A stretch of DNA of 64,000 bases from Spongilla lacustris. Lineage: Eukaryota; Porifera; Demospongiae; Spongillida; Spongillidae. The notes under the pieces were generated by a model, which made no database searches, was not told the origin of the DNA, and worked only from the letters and a program-made list of their open reading frames with translations. Below, piece after piece: positions 11,647-23,600 of this stretch. Numbering within the stretch: the stretch's first letter is position 1; each line of letters starts with the position of its first letter. Made by a program: the position numbers and the translations under genes. The stretch lies in NCBI GenBank assembly GCA_949361645.1, contig OX442433.1:273501-337500 (forward strand), in the 5' to 3' direction.

Positions 11647-12115
11647 TGGGTGACCTCACATAAGAGCAATGCTTACCTGAAAGAAGATGATGTCAGAGAT
11701 GTGGGGTGAAGATGGCAGTGTAAAGGTGTGCTGAATAGGAAGGCATGTTGGGATATGGTAGACAGGTCTCATTCTCAATTACCCATGAGAAAATACTTTA
11801 CCTTAATGGTGGCTGATACGGGATAACTTGTAATTAAACCAATATCTTCATACAAAGATACTTCCAGTACACTTCTAAACGTGCAACCACTTTTGTGTAA
11901 CTAATAATAGCCATAGCCTGACCTTGTTCTATGTGTTAGATTTTTCTCTCTGTCATCAGGTGGTAAATGGGTGTGTGTGCATCAACCCAGGCAGGCTCAC
12001 CAAGATGGCTGTTGGAGGGACGTATTGCAAGATCGCCGTCCGCCAACGTCTAGGCTTACAACACGATTTACAGGATTTTTCGACTTGCATTGGCGTTCAA
12101 ATTGTACATATTTAA
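6530..12115 (+). CDS. POLA2: DNA polymerase alpha subunit B
   Basis: Exons 6530-6781, ~7082-7157, 7277-7401, 7622-7821, 8034-8125, 8281-8442, 8495-8597, 8913-9028, 9203-9241, 9340-9416, 9473-9566, 9617-9756, 11029-11082, 11141-11309 and 11960-12115; about 590 residues. POLA2 is the regulatory subunit of polymerase alpha-primase and helps initiate DNA replication in the nucleus. Family marks: an N-terminal helical domain; the OB-fold part with LFSGQVVAVEGVN; AAGPYTTSENL; SERPDVLILCGPFVD; MLPSLKDAHHHFPVYPQPPF; ITSTDILFHLSA; and the C-terminal block CVCINPGRLTKMAVGGT ending in VHI. Phases agree from exon 2 to the end; exon 1 to exon 2 does not join in phase, so a small exon is missing or exon 2 begins elsewhere. 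Introns are loaded with microsatellites; one of 1.27 kb is almost all pyrimidine. Confidence 0.92.
7011..7053. repeat. (CA)n microsatellite, POLA2 intron 1
   Basis: About 21 CA units, near the end of the first POLA2 intron. Confidence 0.95.
7410..7580. repeat. (CCCT)n then (CACT)n microsatellite
   Basis: Long CCCT array (about 34 units) running into CACT units, starting a few bases after the exon 3 donor of POLA2. Confidence 0.95.
7929..7991. repeat. (TG)n microsatellite, POLA2 intron
   Basis: About 30 TG units in the intron before exon 5. Confidence 0.95.
8697..8882. repeat. 22-bp minisatellite with GGGGCCCC core
   Basis: About eight copies of a 22-bp unit (TTACTATTGGGGCCCCTCCC plus CC) inside the POLA2 intron 8598-8912. 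Each unit carries a self-complementary GGGGCCCC. Confidence 0.9.
9029..9100. repeat. (GT)n microsatellite that begins the intron
   Basis: About 36 GT units directly follow the codon ending at 9028, so the repeat itself supplies the GT of the 5' splice site. Confidence 0.9.
9283..9325. repeat. (AC)n microsatellite, POLA2 intron
   Basis: About 20 AC units between POLA2 exons at 9241 and 9340. Confidence 0.95.
9848..11025. repeat. 1.18-kb polypyrimidine minisatellite in a POLA2 intron
   Basis: Almost uninterrupted C/T on the plus strand, made of units such as CCTTCCTCTTCCCC with CCTCTCTT spacers; higher-order variants (CCCTATCTT) recur. It occupies nearly all of the intron 9757-11028. Open frames through it, up to about 500 codons of Pro/Ser/Leu/Phe, are artefacts of composition. 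Confidence 0.95.
11318..11420. repeat. Four-copy ~30-bp repeat in the last POLA2 intron
   Basis: The phrase CCTCTGGGAATAA (first copy CTATGGGAATAA) recurs four times about 28-30 bp apart, just after the donor at 11309. Confidence 0.8.
11614..11644. repeat. (G)n homopolymer of about 31 nt
   Basis: An uninterrupted G run inside the last POLA2 intron; length may be unreliable in an assembly. Confidence 0.9.
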
Positions 12116-12256
12116 TTAATTATGTTGTCGCGGCGTCGCGCGTGCGCCGCATGCGAAGCCATAGCATGGGTCAATATATAAATTGTTGCTATCATTTCTT
12201 TAATACGGTCTTGTATGTTTTAAAAATCGTGTACAGTTAACAGTGCGATCTTAGCT

Positions 12257-15064
12257 ATGACTTGCCGACCGACAGTTACCATACCCGCCAAAACGTGCAT
12301 CGTGCGGCGTCTAGATTCCGTTGACCAAGAAGTCGTTCTATCGAAAAAGGCTGTTGGCTCCGAATGCCTTGATAAGGTACGATATTTAGAAACGTAGTGA
12401 AGTCGCTTTATAACATTTTTGTATTGCTGCGGTTGCCTTTTGACGAGTAGGTGTGTAAATCGCTTGGTATCCATGAGAAAGACTACTTCGGACTCCGCTA
12501 CACGGATAAGAATGGAGACCCCCTCTGGCTCAACCTACGCAACCCGATCTACGAGCAGCTTCACGGAAATAGACCTGTGGCAGAAATGAAAGTGAAGTAC
12601 TTTATCAAGCCTCAAAAGATCATACAGTCCGTTACGAGGTAAGGCGGGTGTCTGTGGCGTCCTAAAATGGACGTACTATAGAACGTTAATACGCTAAAAG
12701 CTGGTATGTATGTGTTACACTTTATGGTCATATCTTGATTTACCAAGAACTTCGGCGCGTTATTAACGTGGATCGTAAACCGCTTCGTTCCGTTGCCATG
12801 GCTGTCGAGGTGACGAGTTACACCAAACAACGCATGCGCTCTAGACGACTGTTGTGGCTAGTTCACCGTCGTAGCGCTAATACTTTCCATCTTTAGAGAC
12901 CATGACAAAGGGATTCTCAAATCTTAAACATAACTTGTCCTGTTTAGATGTGGTTTTCAAACAGATATCATTGAATTCCTCGCACTATCTTGTAATCACA
13001 TAGTTAAGAGCTTTTAGCTTTGGGTGGGAAGGTGGTCTGATACAATACCTAGACACAATTACAACTAAAGGGTTGTCTAGTACTTTGTATGTCTCACAAT
13101 AAACTTGTTTTCATTCACCAGGCAGCACTTTTACAAGCATCTTAAGAAGGACTTGCTCCTGGGCAAGCTGAAACCAAGCAGCAACAAGGCAGCCCGTCTG
13201 ACCGCCCTTATAGCCCAGGTGGACAAAGGGGACTATCGTTCGGACATGCAGTACCACCAGAAGGTGCACGGAAGTGGGGACAATGACAACATGGACGCCC
13301 GTATTCGGAGGGAGCACCAGAAACTACACGGACTTTCCCAGGAGCTGGCGACAGAGAAGTTTCTTGAAGAGGTGTCCCAGCTGGAGTTGTACGGTGTTGA
13401 ACTGCACCATGTGACGGACTCAGACCAGGTGGAGAAGATCATTGGTGTTGGCCCTGAGAGTATTCACATCTACTCATCCAACATGGACCTGCTGAACAGG
13501 TATGGTACACACCGTTGCTCTGACCAATGAGGCATGCAGGAAAAACACCTAGTGGGGCATCAATTAGCAAAGCAAACGGTTCATCCATCTAATTGGGCTA
13601 GCCTTTTATGGTTCGTGCCAAACTTTGATGGTGGGGTCCAAACCCAATCTTGGGTCTGGGTGGGCACTCCTTTCTTTTGTAAATCCAAATATACCCACCC
13701 AAGTCACTAACAGATAAACATTAATGGCCCCCACCCCCCAACAGCCCCTGGGTCCCAGGAACTGTACTCGCCAAAGTGCCTATTGCTATTGGCATGAGAA
13801 GCCTTAGTCAATACGCTTTTGCAACAGGATGCCTGTGGTTTTTGTATGATTTTATGTTTATCACATGAATACTTAGAACAGTTATAAAAATTAAGATTTT
13901 TTTGAAAACACTGTTGTCTCTGCTACCCAGATACAGTTACACAGCAGTGCAGTACACAGCCTTCCATGGAAAGAAATTCACTGCCATGCTGAGTTCTACA
14001 GAGCACGGAGGAAATGATCGTCTCGAGCTGGACCTCAAGACGCGATCTGGTGCCCAGGCTCTGTACCGTGGCATCACCGAGTTCCACACCTTCTTCAGGC
14101 GAGACTCTGTGAGCCGTGTGGTCAAGACGGCTGGTTACTGCAAGTCCATCCTTGGGAACTTGAAAGGGCAGAATCCCGACAGGTTCTATTTTGACATTGT
14201 GAGGACACACAAGGAGGTCGTCGATAACGTTTGGAGTGTGCTGCACCCGGCCACGCCCACATCCGCCCCCAGCAGTGCTCCTGTGCAAAGCTCTCCTCCC
14301 CAGTCTCATCCAGCAGCAAGAAGCCAGTCTACGCAGAGTCACGTTCACCACCGACCAGGCGGAGTCTCGCGATACAGACAAGCACTCCCGCCCCTCCCCC
14401 CTTACTCACAGCGGAGCAGAAGTGTGGATGTGGTGGGGGGGCCCCCCCTAGGCTTTGCGGTACTCCCCACGGCATCATGACGGACACACCTGAAAGCGAC
14501 GAGGGCAATTACACACCTGGGGGATCTGACACCTACGTGATGATACGTAGGGCCTCTGACAGACCAGGTATGTTAGGAGATTCGAGCTCTACCTCGGAGG
14601 ACCAGTACATCAATTCTGCCTCTGACACATACGTGAACTACTCATCCGATACCTACATCACATCGGAAGGCTCTGAGTGCAGTGGTGCCAGCATGGACCA
14701 CAGGACAACGTCGCCCCCACCCATCTACACGGAGATCGACCTCGACCACTCCACCTCTGCTGAGACGAATGGTGCCCCCAATTCCGCCATGATCAGCTTC
14801 TCAAGCCCCACCCACCAGACCCCCTCGTCCAATGGAGCTGTATTTGATGCTGCTGCAATGTTGTCAAGAGCCCAGCAGCTGGAGAGTGAACTTCAGAGGC
14901 TGAGGAATGCAATGACCTGTCGCTTGTGTAAGGACAAACCGATTGGTGCAATCTTCTGCCCCTGTGGTCACACTGTGTGTTGCTACGAGTGCGCCCAGAG
15001 AGTGCGCGAGTGTTATGAGTGTCACCGGCAGGTAGACTCCATCCAAAGGGTACTGCTAGCATAG
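12257..15064 (+). CDS. MYLIP: FERM-RING E3 ubiquitin ligase, MYLIP/IDOL-like, with frameshift
   Basis: Exons 12257-12376, 12451-12638, 13122-13499 and 13931-15064. MYLIP (IDOL) ubiquitinates lipoprotein receptors and myosin light chain; the insect homolog is Dnr1. An N-terminal FERM domain (KDYFGLRYTDKNGDPLWLN; YGVELHHVTDSD; then a PH-like lobe ending FDIVRTHKEVVDNVW) is followed by a Ser/Pro-rich linker with repeated SDTYV motifs and a C-terminal C3HC4 RING beginning CRLCKDKP, with FCPCGHTVCC and CYEC. FCPCGHTVCC is identical to vertebrate MYLIP. Inside exon 4 the open frame carrying FERM ends at 14480 while the RING lies in the -1 frame; adding one base restores a frame of about 606 codons. 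The likely site is the G7C7 run at 14435-14448. The start is only 141 bp after the POLA2 stop. Confidence 0.85.
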
Positions 15065-15428
15065 ATCAAACCATTGTCAGCTTCTTGTTGTTTTGTTCCT
15101 TACAATTGAATGGTTTCCGTATATATATATATATTACCATGGCAGCCAATGCCAGTGTTCCAAGGCACATTATGGGTATATATAATATCATACTGACATA
15201 GGTTGACTATTAATATTATACTAACATTGGGGGGGGTTGACAAACAACTCATGATTTCTACTGATACACACACATATGTACACAATTTTCTGGTCAGGTG
15301 GAAGAACACATACATGCAAAAGTGTGATGGAGTGAGTAGCAACATTGGCCTATGCCAAAGCAGAATATTTGAATTTGTCTCTCCAAAAAGCCACTGAACA
15401 AGATAAGAGAGAGGGCTCTAGAAACATC
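15065..15428. other. Convergent gap MYLIP-like/USP10
   Basis: 3' UTRs of both genes, with short (TA)n and a G run near 15230. Nothing else seen. Confidence 0.6.
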
Positions 15429-16937
15429 CTATTGCCTTGTTTTGAGCAGGTCTGTTCTGACATAGAAGAGGAGATAGGCCAACTTGTTCCCAGTCTGTGA
15501 TTTGAAAAGCACCTGATCCTCTGATACCAGCTTGAGGTTGCCATCATCCATATGCAACCAGCCACCCGATGAGGCATGATAGGCATCACACGTGTAGTGA
15601 CCCCCAGTTGCGGTGTTTCCATGGTGATACACAACTGTGGAGATGTGACAATCATATCCCCACGTTATCTTTACCAACCTTTCCCCCCAACAAATGGAGT
15701 CCAAAAGATTTTTTTTTTTTTAAATAAAAATTAACTGAAACAACTGTATGGACATAGCTGACAACCCTCTGCCCATACACATATGGACATAGCTGACAAC
15801 CCTCTGCCCATACATATATGGACATAGCTGACAACCCTCTGCCCATACATATATGGACATAGCTGACAACCCTCTGCCCATACATATATGGACATAGCTG
15901 ACAACCCTCTGCCCATACACATATGGACATAGCTGACAACCCTCTGCCCATTCACATATGGACATAGCTGACAACCCTCTGCCCATACATATATGGACAT
16001 AGCTGACAACCCTCTGCCCATTCACATATGGATGCACTACCCAATAACTGTATCAAAACATCTTCAAATCGAGTGCCCACCAAAAAGGCCACCCCCACAC
16101 CCCACAACTGTATCAAATGGACCATGTGTGTTAACATCTCAAAACAACCAATGCCAAAAAGGTGTTGTTTTTTGATGACGTCAGAGGCGGTGGGTTGGGG
16201 TTGGGGCAACTATGATACTTGCCTGCCCATAGTCGATAGGACCTCTGTGTTGCTGACACTTTAGGTTTGATGGTAGGAGCAAGAAGGTCTGATGAAGAAG
16301 AAATAAAGTTAACACACAACAGGGAATAAGCACTGCCATATAAGGTAATAGCTACAGTAATGTGTCTCTGAGGTTGGCATGTCCTTTCTGTGTGCTAAGC
16401 AGGGAGGGGGGGCTGTGGCGTGAGACTGAACCCAAAAAATGGTGAATCTTGCTGGCACCTGGTCAGGTGCACTTTCCATACATGGCATATTGCTACAGTT
16501 GCTTCACCACAGGATGTTTGAGCCCACTAATCTAATCAAACCATGACAGTAGAACATGCCAGGCCTCAAACATGCACCACAGCCAAACTAGGCAATAATA
16601 AAATTGCCCTAGTTAGTGTTCTTCATACTGTGGGGTTTGCTACGAATCCTTTCTTTCCACTTATCCAAGAGCCTGGATTAAGTGGTGAAGAGACTACCAA
16701 AAGACCCAGACACCGACAAAAGTGGTCCCCCGAAGCTAACAAGAGGACCTAACTCTTTATAGGCTGCTCCGTAACAACTGGGGGACATAATACCACGTTA
16801 CATAATACCACATTACATAATACCACATTGGTGAAACACTCCCAATCTCAACACTATATGTGACTTTTGCCTGACAGGATTACAAGACAGTAGGATGGGA
16901 ATGTAACCAGACAGCTGCTAAACAAGAGTGTTTTCTT

Positions 16938-16986
<49 letters not shown>

Positions 16987-17619
16987 ATGTGTGCGTGTGT
17001 GTGTGTGCATGTGTGTGTGTGTGCATGTGTGTGTGTGTGCATGTGTGTGTGTGTGCATGTGTGTGTGTGTGCATGTGTGTGTGTGCATGTGTGTGTGTGT
17101 GCATGTGTGTGTGTGCATGTGTGTGTGTGTGTGTGTTAAGAGCAGTAGGGGAGATTGTGCCCTTGTAAGTCTGTTACAGCTTAATGTGTTGGTACTGTGA
17201 CTGGCTTGTGCGGTGTCTAGAAATGTTTTGAGCAGTGTGCACAACAATAGACTATTTTTTTCCGATCCTTTTTACATCTAAGGCTTTAATAGCCACTTGT
17301 TCACCTGTCACTTCATCCCATGTGCACTGGGCTTCTCATTACCCCCGTGTGCACCTGGGGTCCCTGTTGGTAATGTGTACGCTACACTATATGGTCCTAC
17401 CTTTGCTGATTTCCAGATCGGCAGAGTACTCCACTGGTTTCATCAGTTTCTGCAGCCCACCACCACTGGTGTTGTACAAGAATCGCTTCAGATGCAGGAT
17501 GAGGACTGGGGGTAATGAAGCCAAGGTTGTCCTCCTGTGAGCCTCAACCTGAGAAGGAAGGAAGGGAGGGAGGGGGGCAACTTGAAGATGGGATGGAGGG
17601 AACATGGTGTAGACAAGGG

Positions 17620-17654
<35 letters not shown>

Positions 17655-20600
17655 GCAAAGGATGGTGAACTATAACAGAGCCACGCCCTCCTGACCCACC
17701 AGTGCAAGTTTGCAATACCTAACGTGCAATTTGACACTAGATTCAAACCCCTGGTGTAAAGTGTGAGTCAGCTGTGCACTCCACTTGACACTATACCCTA
17801 AGGAACAATGCTCCTCTACCACTTAAGCGTGACCAGTGCCATATAGCAAACGAGTGGGAAAATGGAAGACAATCAATCACACACTAATCTCCCATCTCAG
17901 CTAAGTTGTACAACAACCATGGGTTTCTGTGTAATGTACTGGCTGTTTTGAAGAAGCCAACGTGCTTCCCTCATTAAGGAACCAAAGAACTTCCCCTAAG
18001 ATGTTGTAATAGGTGAACACACACTGTACACACACACTGTACACCCACAGTGTACACACACACACTGTACACAGTGTAAACACACACACACTGTACACAG
18101 TGTAAACACACTAAACACATACACAGTACACACACACTGTACACTCAACACACTGTACACACAGTACACACACACAGCTTAAGTTGCTAGAGGGGACTGC
18201 CCATGGGACTAGACAGCTCAACATGAAGGGGTGGAGCCACAACAAAGCACAATCATAGTACCAGCATCCCGATGTAGACAAAGCACAAGTAACCCCCACC
18301 TCTGGTGATCACCACCCACACCACAGGGTGTCTCCACCTCTGGTGATTACCACCCACACCACAGGTGTCCCCACCTCTGGTGATCACCACCCACACCACA
18401 GGTGTCCCCACCCCTGGTGATCACCACCCACACCACAGGGTACCCCCCCTTGGTCTTAGTTTACAATTCTTCAAAAATGCAGCCTGAAAACCTTAAAAGG
18501 AGAAAATGCCATCGATCCATACCCAGTAAACAAACCAAACCAGAGCACTTTGTTTAATACGCTAGTACAGACCATAAGTGGATTAGTAACATCTTGCTAC
18601 TTTCTTGCTTCAGCTTAAAATGATTTAAGCTGAGCTGCCATCTGAATATCACTTACGTAATCAATTCACCCCTCAACAAAATGTGTTTTGTTTTTAATTA
18701 TGTAATGTATACTGCAGTAACTGTTACCAGTAAGCTCATAAGACATCACAAGGAAAGGGGAGCTGTCACTCATTCTAAAACACAGCTGCTGTACGCCTGT
18801 GACCAAGATTTGTGGGGGGCCAGTTATCACAACACAGCTGTTTTAGCCTGATTTGAGTGGCTACCACCTGTGCTGTTTTAGCATGATTTGAGTGGCTACC
18901 TCCTGTGCTCATTCACACCCCCTGCACAACCAGGGCTACAGGTCAACCATTAAAACAGTTAACCAGACCAAAGGCTGCAATGCAAGCACAGGTGGCTGCT
19001 GGCTGACTGTGAGACAAAAGCCCGCCCAAGATGTTCACAACAACAGCTGTATGTAGCACCTGATTGTGGTGTGTGTGTTTCCATGACACCAAAGTACTTA
19101 CCTCTGCTTCACTTCCAGTGCTCATGTTTACCACCTCCCTCGTCACCAGTGAATCCAGGGCCTGTTGAACAGTCCTCACCTCCTCCGACTTGACATAACA
19201 GTTTTTTTTTTTTTTTGGGGGGGGGGGGGGGGGGGCACAAAGGGAGCAAGGTATGTGTGTGCACATGTGGGGGAGAGGAGGAGGGGTGGATTGGAACGGC
19301 AGTGATGATGATGCGTGTCAACCTTACCTGGAGGTCCAACTGTAGGGAGAAGAATGGCTCAACTACGACGGATTCTTTAGTGCCATGTCTGTGAACTGAA
19401 CAATACAACTGCCCACCAAATATCTCCCTGATTGGAGAATCTTTCAACAATGCCTGTGTGAGAGTGGAGGAAAAAGTGGTAACAGGTGGTACATACATAA
19501 CCTGTGCATCGCTAAATACCCATCTTCATGCAATGGAGTAGCAAGACACACCCCCTAACCCAAGACACCCCCTAACCCAACACACCCCCTAACCCAAGAC
19601 ACCCCCTAACCCAACACACCCCCTAACCCAACACACCCCCTAACACAAGACACCCCCTAACCCAACACACCCCCTAACCCAACACACCCCCTAACCCAAC
19701 ACACCCCCTAACCCAACACACCCCCTAACCCAACACACCCCCTAACCCAACACACCCCCTTACTGGAGTAATGATAATATCCCCAGATTCCCATTCCCTC
19801 CACTGCAGCATACCTCCTCCCCCTACCAAAAACCTTTCCCTAGTAGCAGCCAATCAAAACTAAGCATCCAGCTATAATGACTGAAGGAGTAGCCTTTAAC
19901 CCTTTACTTTGGCAGGCACCAGTGTTTTGACCCCCCCCTCCCCTCCCCTCCCCTCCCCTCCCCCCCCCCCCCAAACAATAACACAACATATACTATACTC
20001 CGGCAGCCAATGGATCAAAGCATCAAAGGGTACAATGGCTTCATATAGTAATCCCTTAAAGGCTACACAGAGCGACATCCCAAGAGTAGCAGCAAAAACA
20101 TAATTATCCATGCAAACCTGTGTACCTGACACTAAATGGCAGCCAGCTGGCCTGATGTGTACATACACAGAAATAGGATGCCAACCCTGTGGTCACACCA
20201 CTTGGAAAGTAGGCACATCCCAAACACCAGAGATGGATAATGGTCACTAAGTGTGCTGAGAGAAGGCTCCCTTCACTATGAGAACTGAACACAACTGGTA
20301 CTCTCCTTCATGATAGGGTTCCCCTGTTGCTCTCCTTGATGGCCCACCGCCCTTCTCTACCAGCCTTCTATGGTGCTCTACCAGCACTCCATATGATCTA
20401 CCAGCCTTCCATGGTGATCTACCAGCCTTCCATGGTGCTCTACCAGCACTCCATATGATCTACCAGCCTTCCATGGTGCTCTACCAGCACTCCATATGAT
20501 CTACCAGCCATCTATGGTGCTCTACCAGCACTCCATATGATCTACCAGCCTTCCATGGTGCTCTACCAGCACTCCATGGTGCTCTACCAGCACTCCATGG

Positions 20601-23600
20601 TGCTCTACCAGCACTCCATATGATCTACCAGCCTTCCATGGTGCTCTACCAGCACTCCATATGATCTACCAGCCTTCCATGGTGCTCTACCAGCACTCCA
20701 TATGATCTACCAGCCATCTATGGTGCTCTACCAGCACTCCATGGTGCTCTACCAGCACTCCATGGTGCTCTACCAGCACTCCATGGTGCTCTACCAGCAC
20801 TCCATGGTGCTCTACCAGCACTCCATGGTGCTCTACCAGCACTCCATATGATCTACCAGCCTTCCATGGTGCTCTACCAGCACTCCATGATCTACCAGCC
20901 ATCTATGGTGCTCTACCAGCACTCCATATGATCTACCAGCCTTCCATGGTGCTCTACCAGCACTCCATATGATCTACCAGCCTTCCATGGTGCTCTACCA
21001 GCACTCCATATGATCTACCAGCCTTCCATGGTGCTCTACCAGCACTCCATGATCTACCAGCCTTCCATGGTGCTCTACCAGCACTCCATATGATCTACCA
21101 GCCATCTATGGTGCTCTACCAGCACTCCATGATCTACCAGCCTTCCATGGTGCTCTACCAGCACTCCATGATCTACCAGCCTTCTATAGTGCTCTACCAG
21201 CACTCCATAGTAAGCAGCCTTCTGTGGCACTCACAAGGGCTTTTTATGGACCTCTTAGCTAATACCAGCTGTTACCTTTCCTAATGTAACAATTGTCGCA
21301 TCAAAACCCTACCTGCCTGGGGGTCTAGTATACAATGAACCATAGAGATAGACACACCCTGTCTGTCTCCACATTACAGTGAGATTGAATTCCACATCCC
21401 ACACTAAGTACATCCTGTCTAATTATCACCATGGGAACCCCAACAATGCAGACACATCAGTACGTCAGAAGCGTCCCAGCTACTGTGTGGAGTGGACAAT
21501 TATTCGATCACCCTGTGAGCAAGTGCGCGACGGATTCAGTCATATCTATTGCCATGCAGTGTTAACACTTCTGTGCCTTTCACCTTACTATTGGAAGAAG
21601 TAGCACAGCAGAGGAACCAGAACTAGGTACAACACAACACTGCTATGACACTGGTTGCTATGATGCTGGTTATAAACTATGAATCTCTTAACACCTACAC
21701 CTAAACACATTATCTGCCCAATTGCTCCAGTATTCACAACCTAGAAGAAGGGTCTGATTACAACCAGCTTCCCCAATCACTGACGCCAATATTCTTGTAT
21801 GGAACAAATTGTGGAACGCTTCTGATTTGACAAACATGCATAAGGTCAGAGTATACAGGCTTGGGCTGGTTACTCTAAGCATACAGGCTTGGGCTGGTTA
21901 CTCTAAGCATACAGGCTTGGGCTGGTTACTCTAAGCATACAGGCTTGGGCTGGTTACTCTAAGCATACAGGCTTGGGCTGGTTACTCTAAGCATACAGGC
22001 TTGGGCTGGTTACTCTAAGCATACAGACTTGGGCTGGTTACTCTAAGCATACAGGCTTAGGCTGGTTACTCTAAGCATACAGACTACTCTAAGCATACAG
22101 GCTTAGGCTGGTTACTCTAAGCCGACATACAGACTTGGGCTGGTTACTCTAAGCATACAGGCTTGGGCTGGTTACTCTAAGCATACAGACTTAGGCTGGT
22201 TACTCTAAGCCGACATACAGACTTGGGCTGGTTACTCTAAGCATACAGGCTTGGGCTGGTTACTCTAAGCATACAGGCTTGGGCTGGTTACTCTAAGCAT
22301 ACAGGCTTAGGCTGGTTACTCTAAGCATACAGGCTTAGGCTGGTTACTCTAAGCATACAGGCTTAGGCTGGTTACTCTAAGCATACAGACTTAGGCTGGT
22401 TACTCTAAGCATACAGACTTAGGCTGGTTACTCTAAGCATACAGACTTAGGCTGGTTACTCTAAGCATACAGGCTTAGGCTGGTTACTCTAAGCCGACAT
22501 ACAGACTTAGGCTGGTTACTCTAAGCATACAGACTTAGGCTGGTTACTCTAAGCATACAGACTTAGGCTGGTTACTCTAAGCATACAGGCTTAGGCTGGT
22601 TACTCTAAGCCGACATACAGACTTGGGCTGGTTACTCTAAGCATACAGGCCCACAGGAATTGTTAGAATTCCCTCTTTATGGCTGATATTGTCTTTCTTC
22701 TGCAGTAATTCCATCACCATGCACTACACACCAAAACCACATTCCGCTTTAGAAGTGAAATCTGCAGGTGGGGTAGGGTGACAGGGCACAGTGGGGTATG
22801 GTGATGGGGGCATGTGATGGGTGTGGTGATGGGAGCATGTGATGGGTGTGGTGATGGGAGCATGTGATGGGTGTGGTGATGGGAGCATGTGATGGGGTAG
22901 ATGGGTGTGGTGATGGGGGCATGTGATGGGGTAGATGGGTGTGGTGATGGGGGCATGTGATGGGGTAGATGGGTGTGGTGATGGGGGCATGTGATGGGGT
23001 AGATGGGTGTGGTGATGGGAGCAAGTGATGGGGTAGATGGGTGTGGTGATGGGAGCATGTGGGTACAAATCAAGGTAATTATTATAAAACTATCGCTGGA
23101 GCATGCCATTGTTATACCACCTAATGAAATGATTGGCTCGAAAAGAACCAAAGTCTTAAACAATCTGAAATAAACAGAATAAGACAACACCTGCTGCCTC
23201 ATGGTAGCCACACCCCTCTCACGTGAGAATAAGACAACACCTGCTGCCTTGTGGTAGCCACACCCCTCTCACGTGAGAATAAGACAACACCTGCTACCTC
23301 GTGGTAGCCACACCCCTCTCACGTGTAAGTATTTTATTTTTTGGCTCTAAAAGGCAGCATCGGGTCATTCCATGCGCTTAACTCTTGTTATGGTTAGGGA
23401 CTCATATCTATAATGAAGGGTACCTGGCAGGCCTAACCATTAATAATGAGGTTTGTTACACAAGTCGCAAGGTGTTATAGATATCATGAATACTTAATGA
23501 GATTATTTATTAGAAAAGAATTAAATTGCACCAAATTTTGGTGGGTGGTGGGTGCTAACACCAGTAAGGTTTTAAGCTGATCAAACAAATACTCTAAGCT

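Noticed and set aside
21852..22652. 28-bp repeats as a CRISPR array
   Set aside because: Head-to-tail units without unique spacers; a minisatellite.
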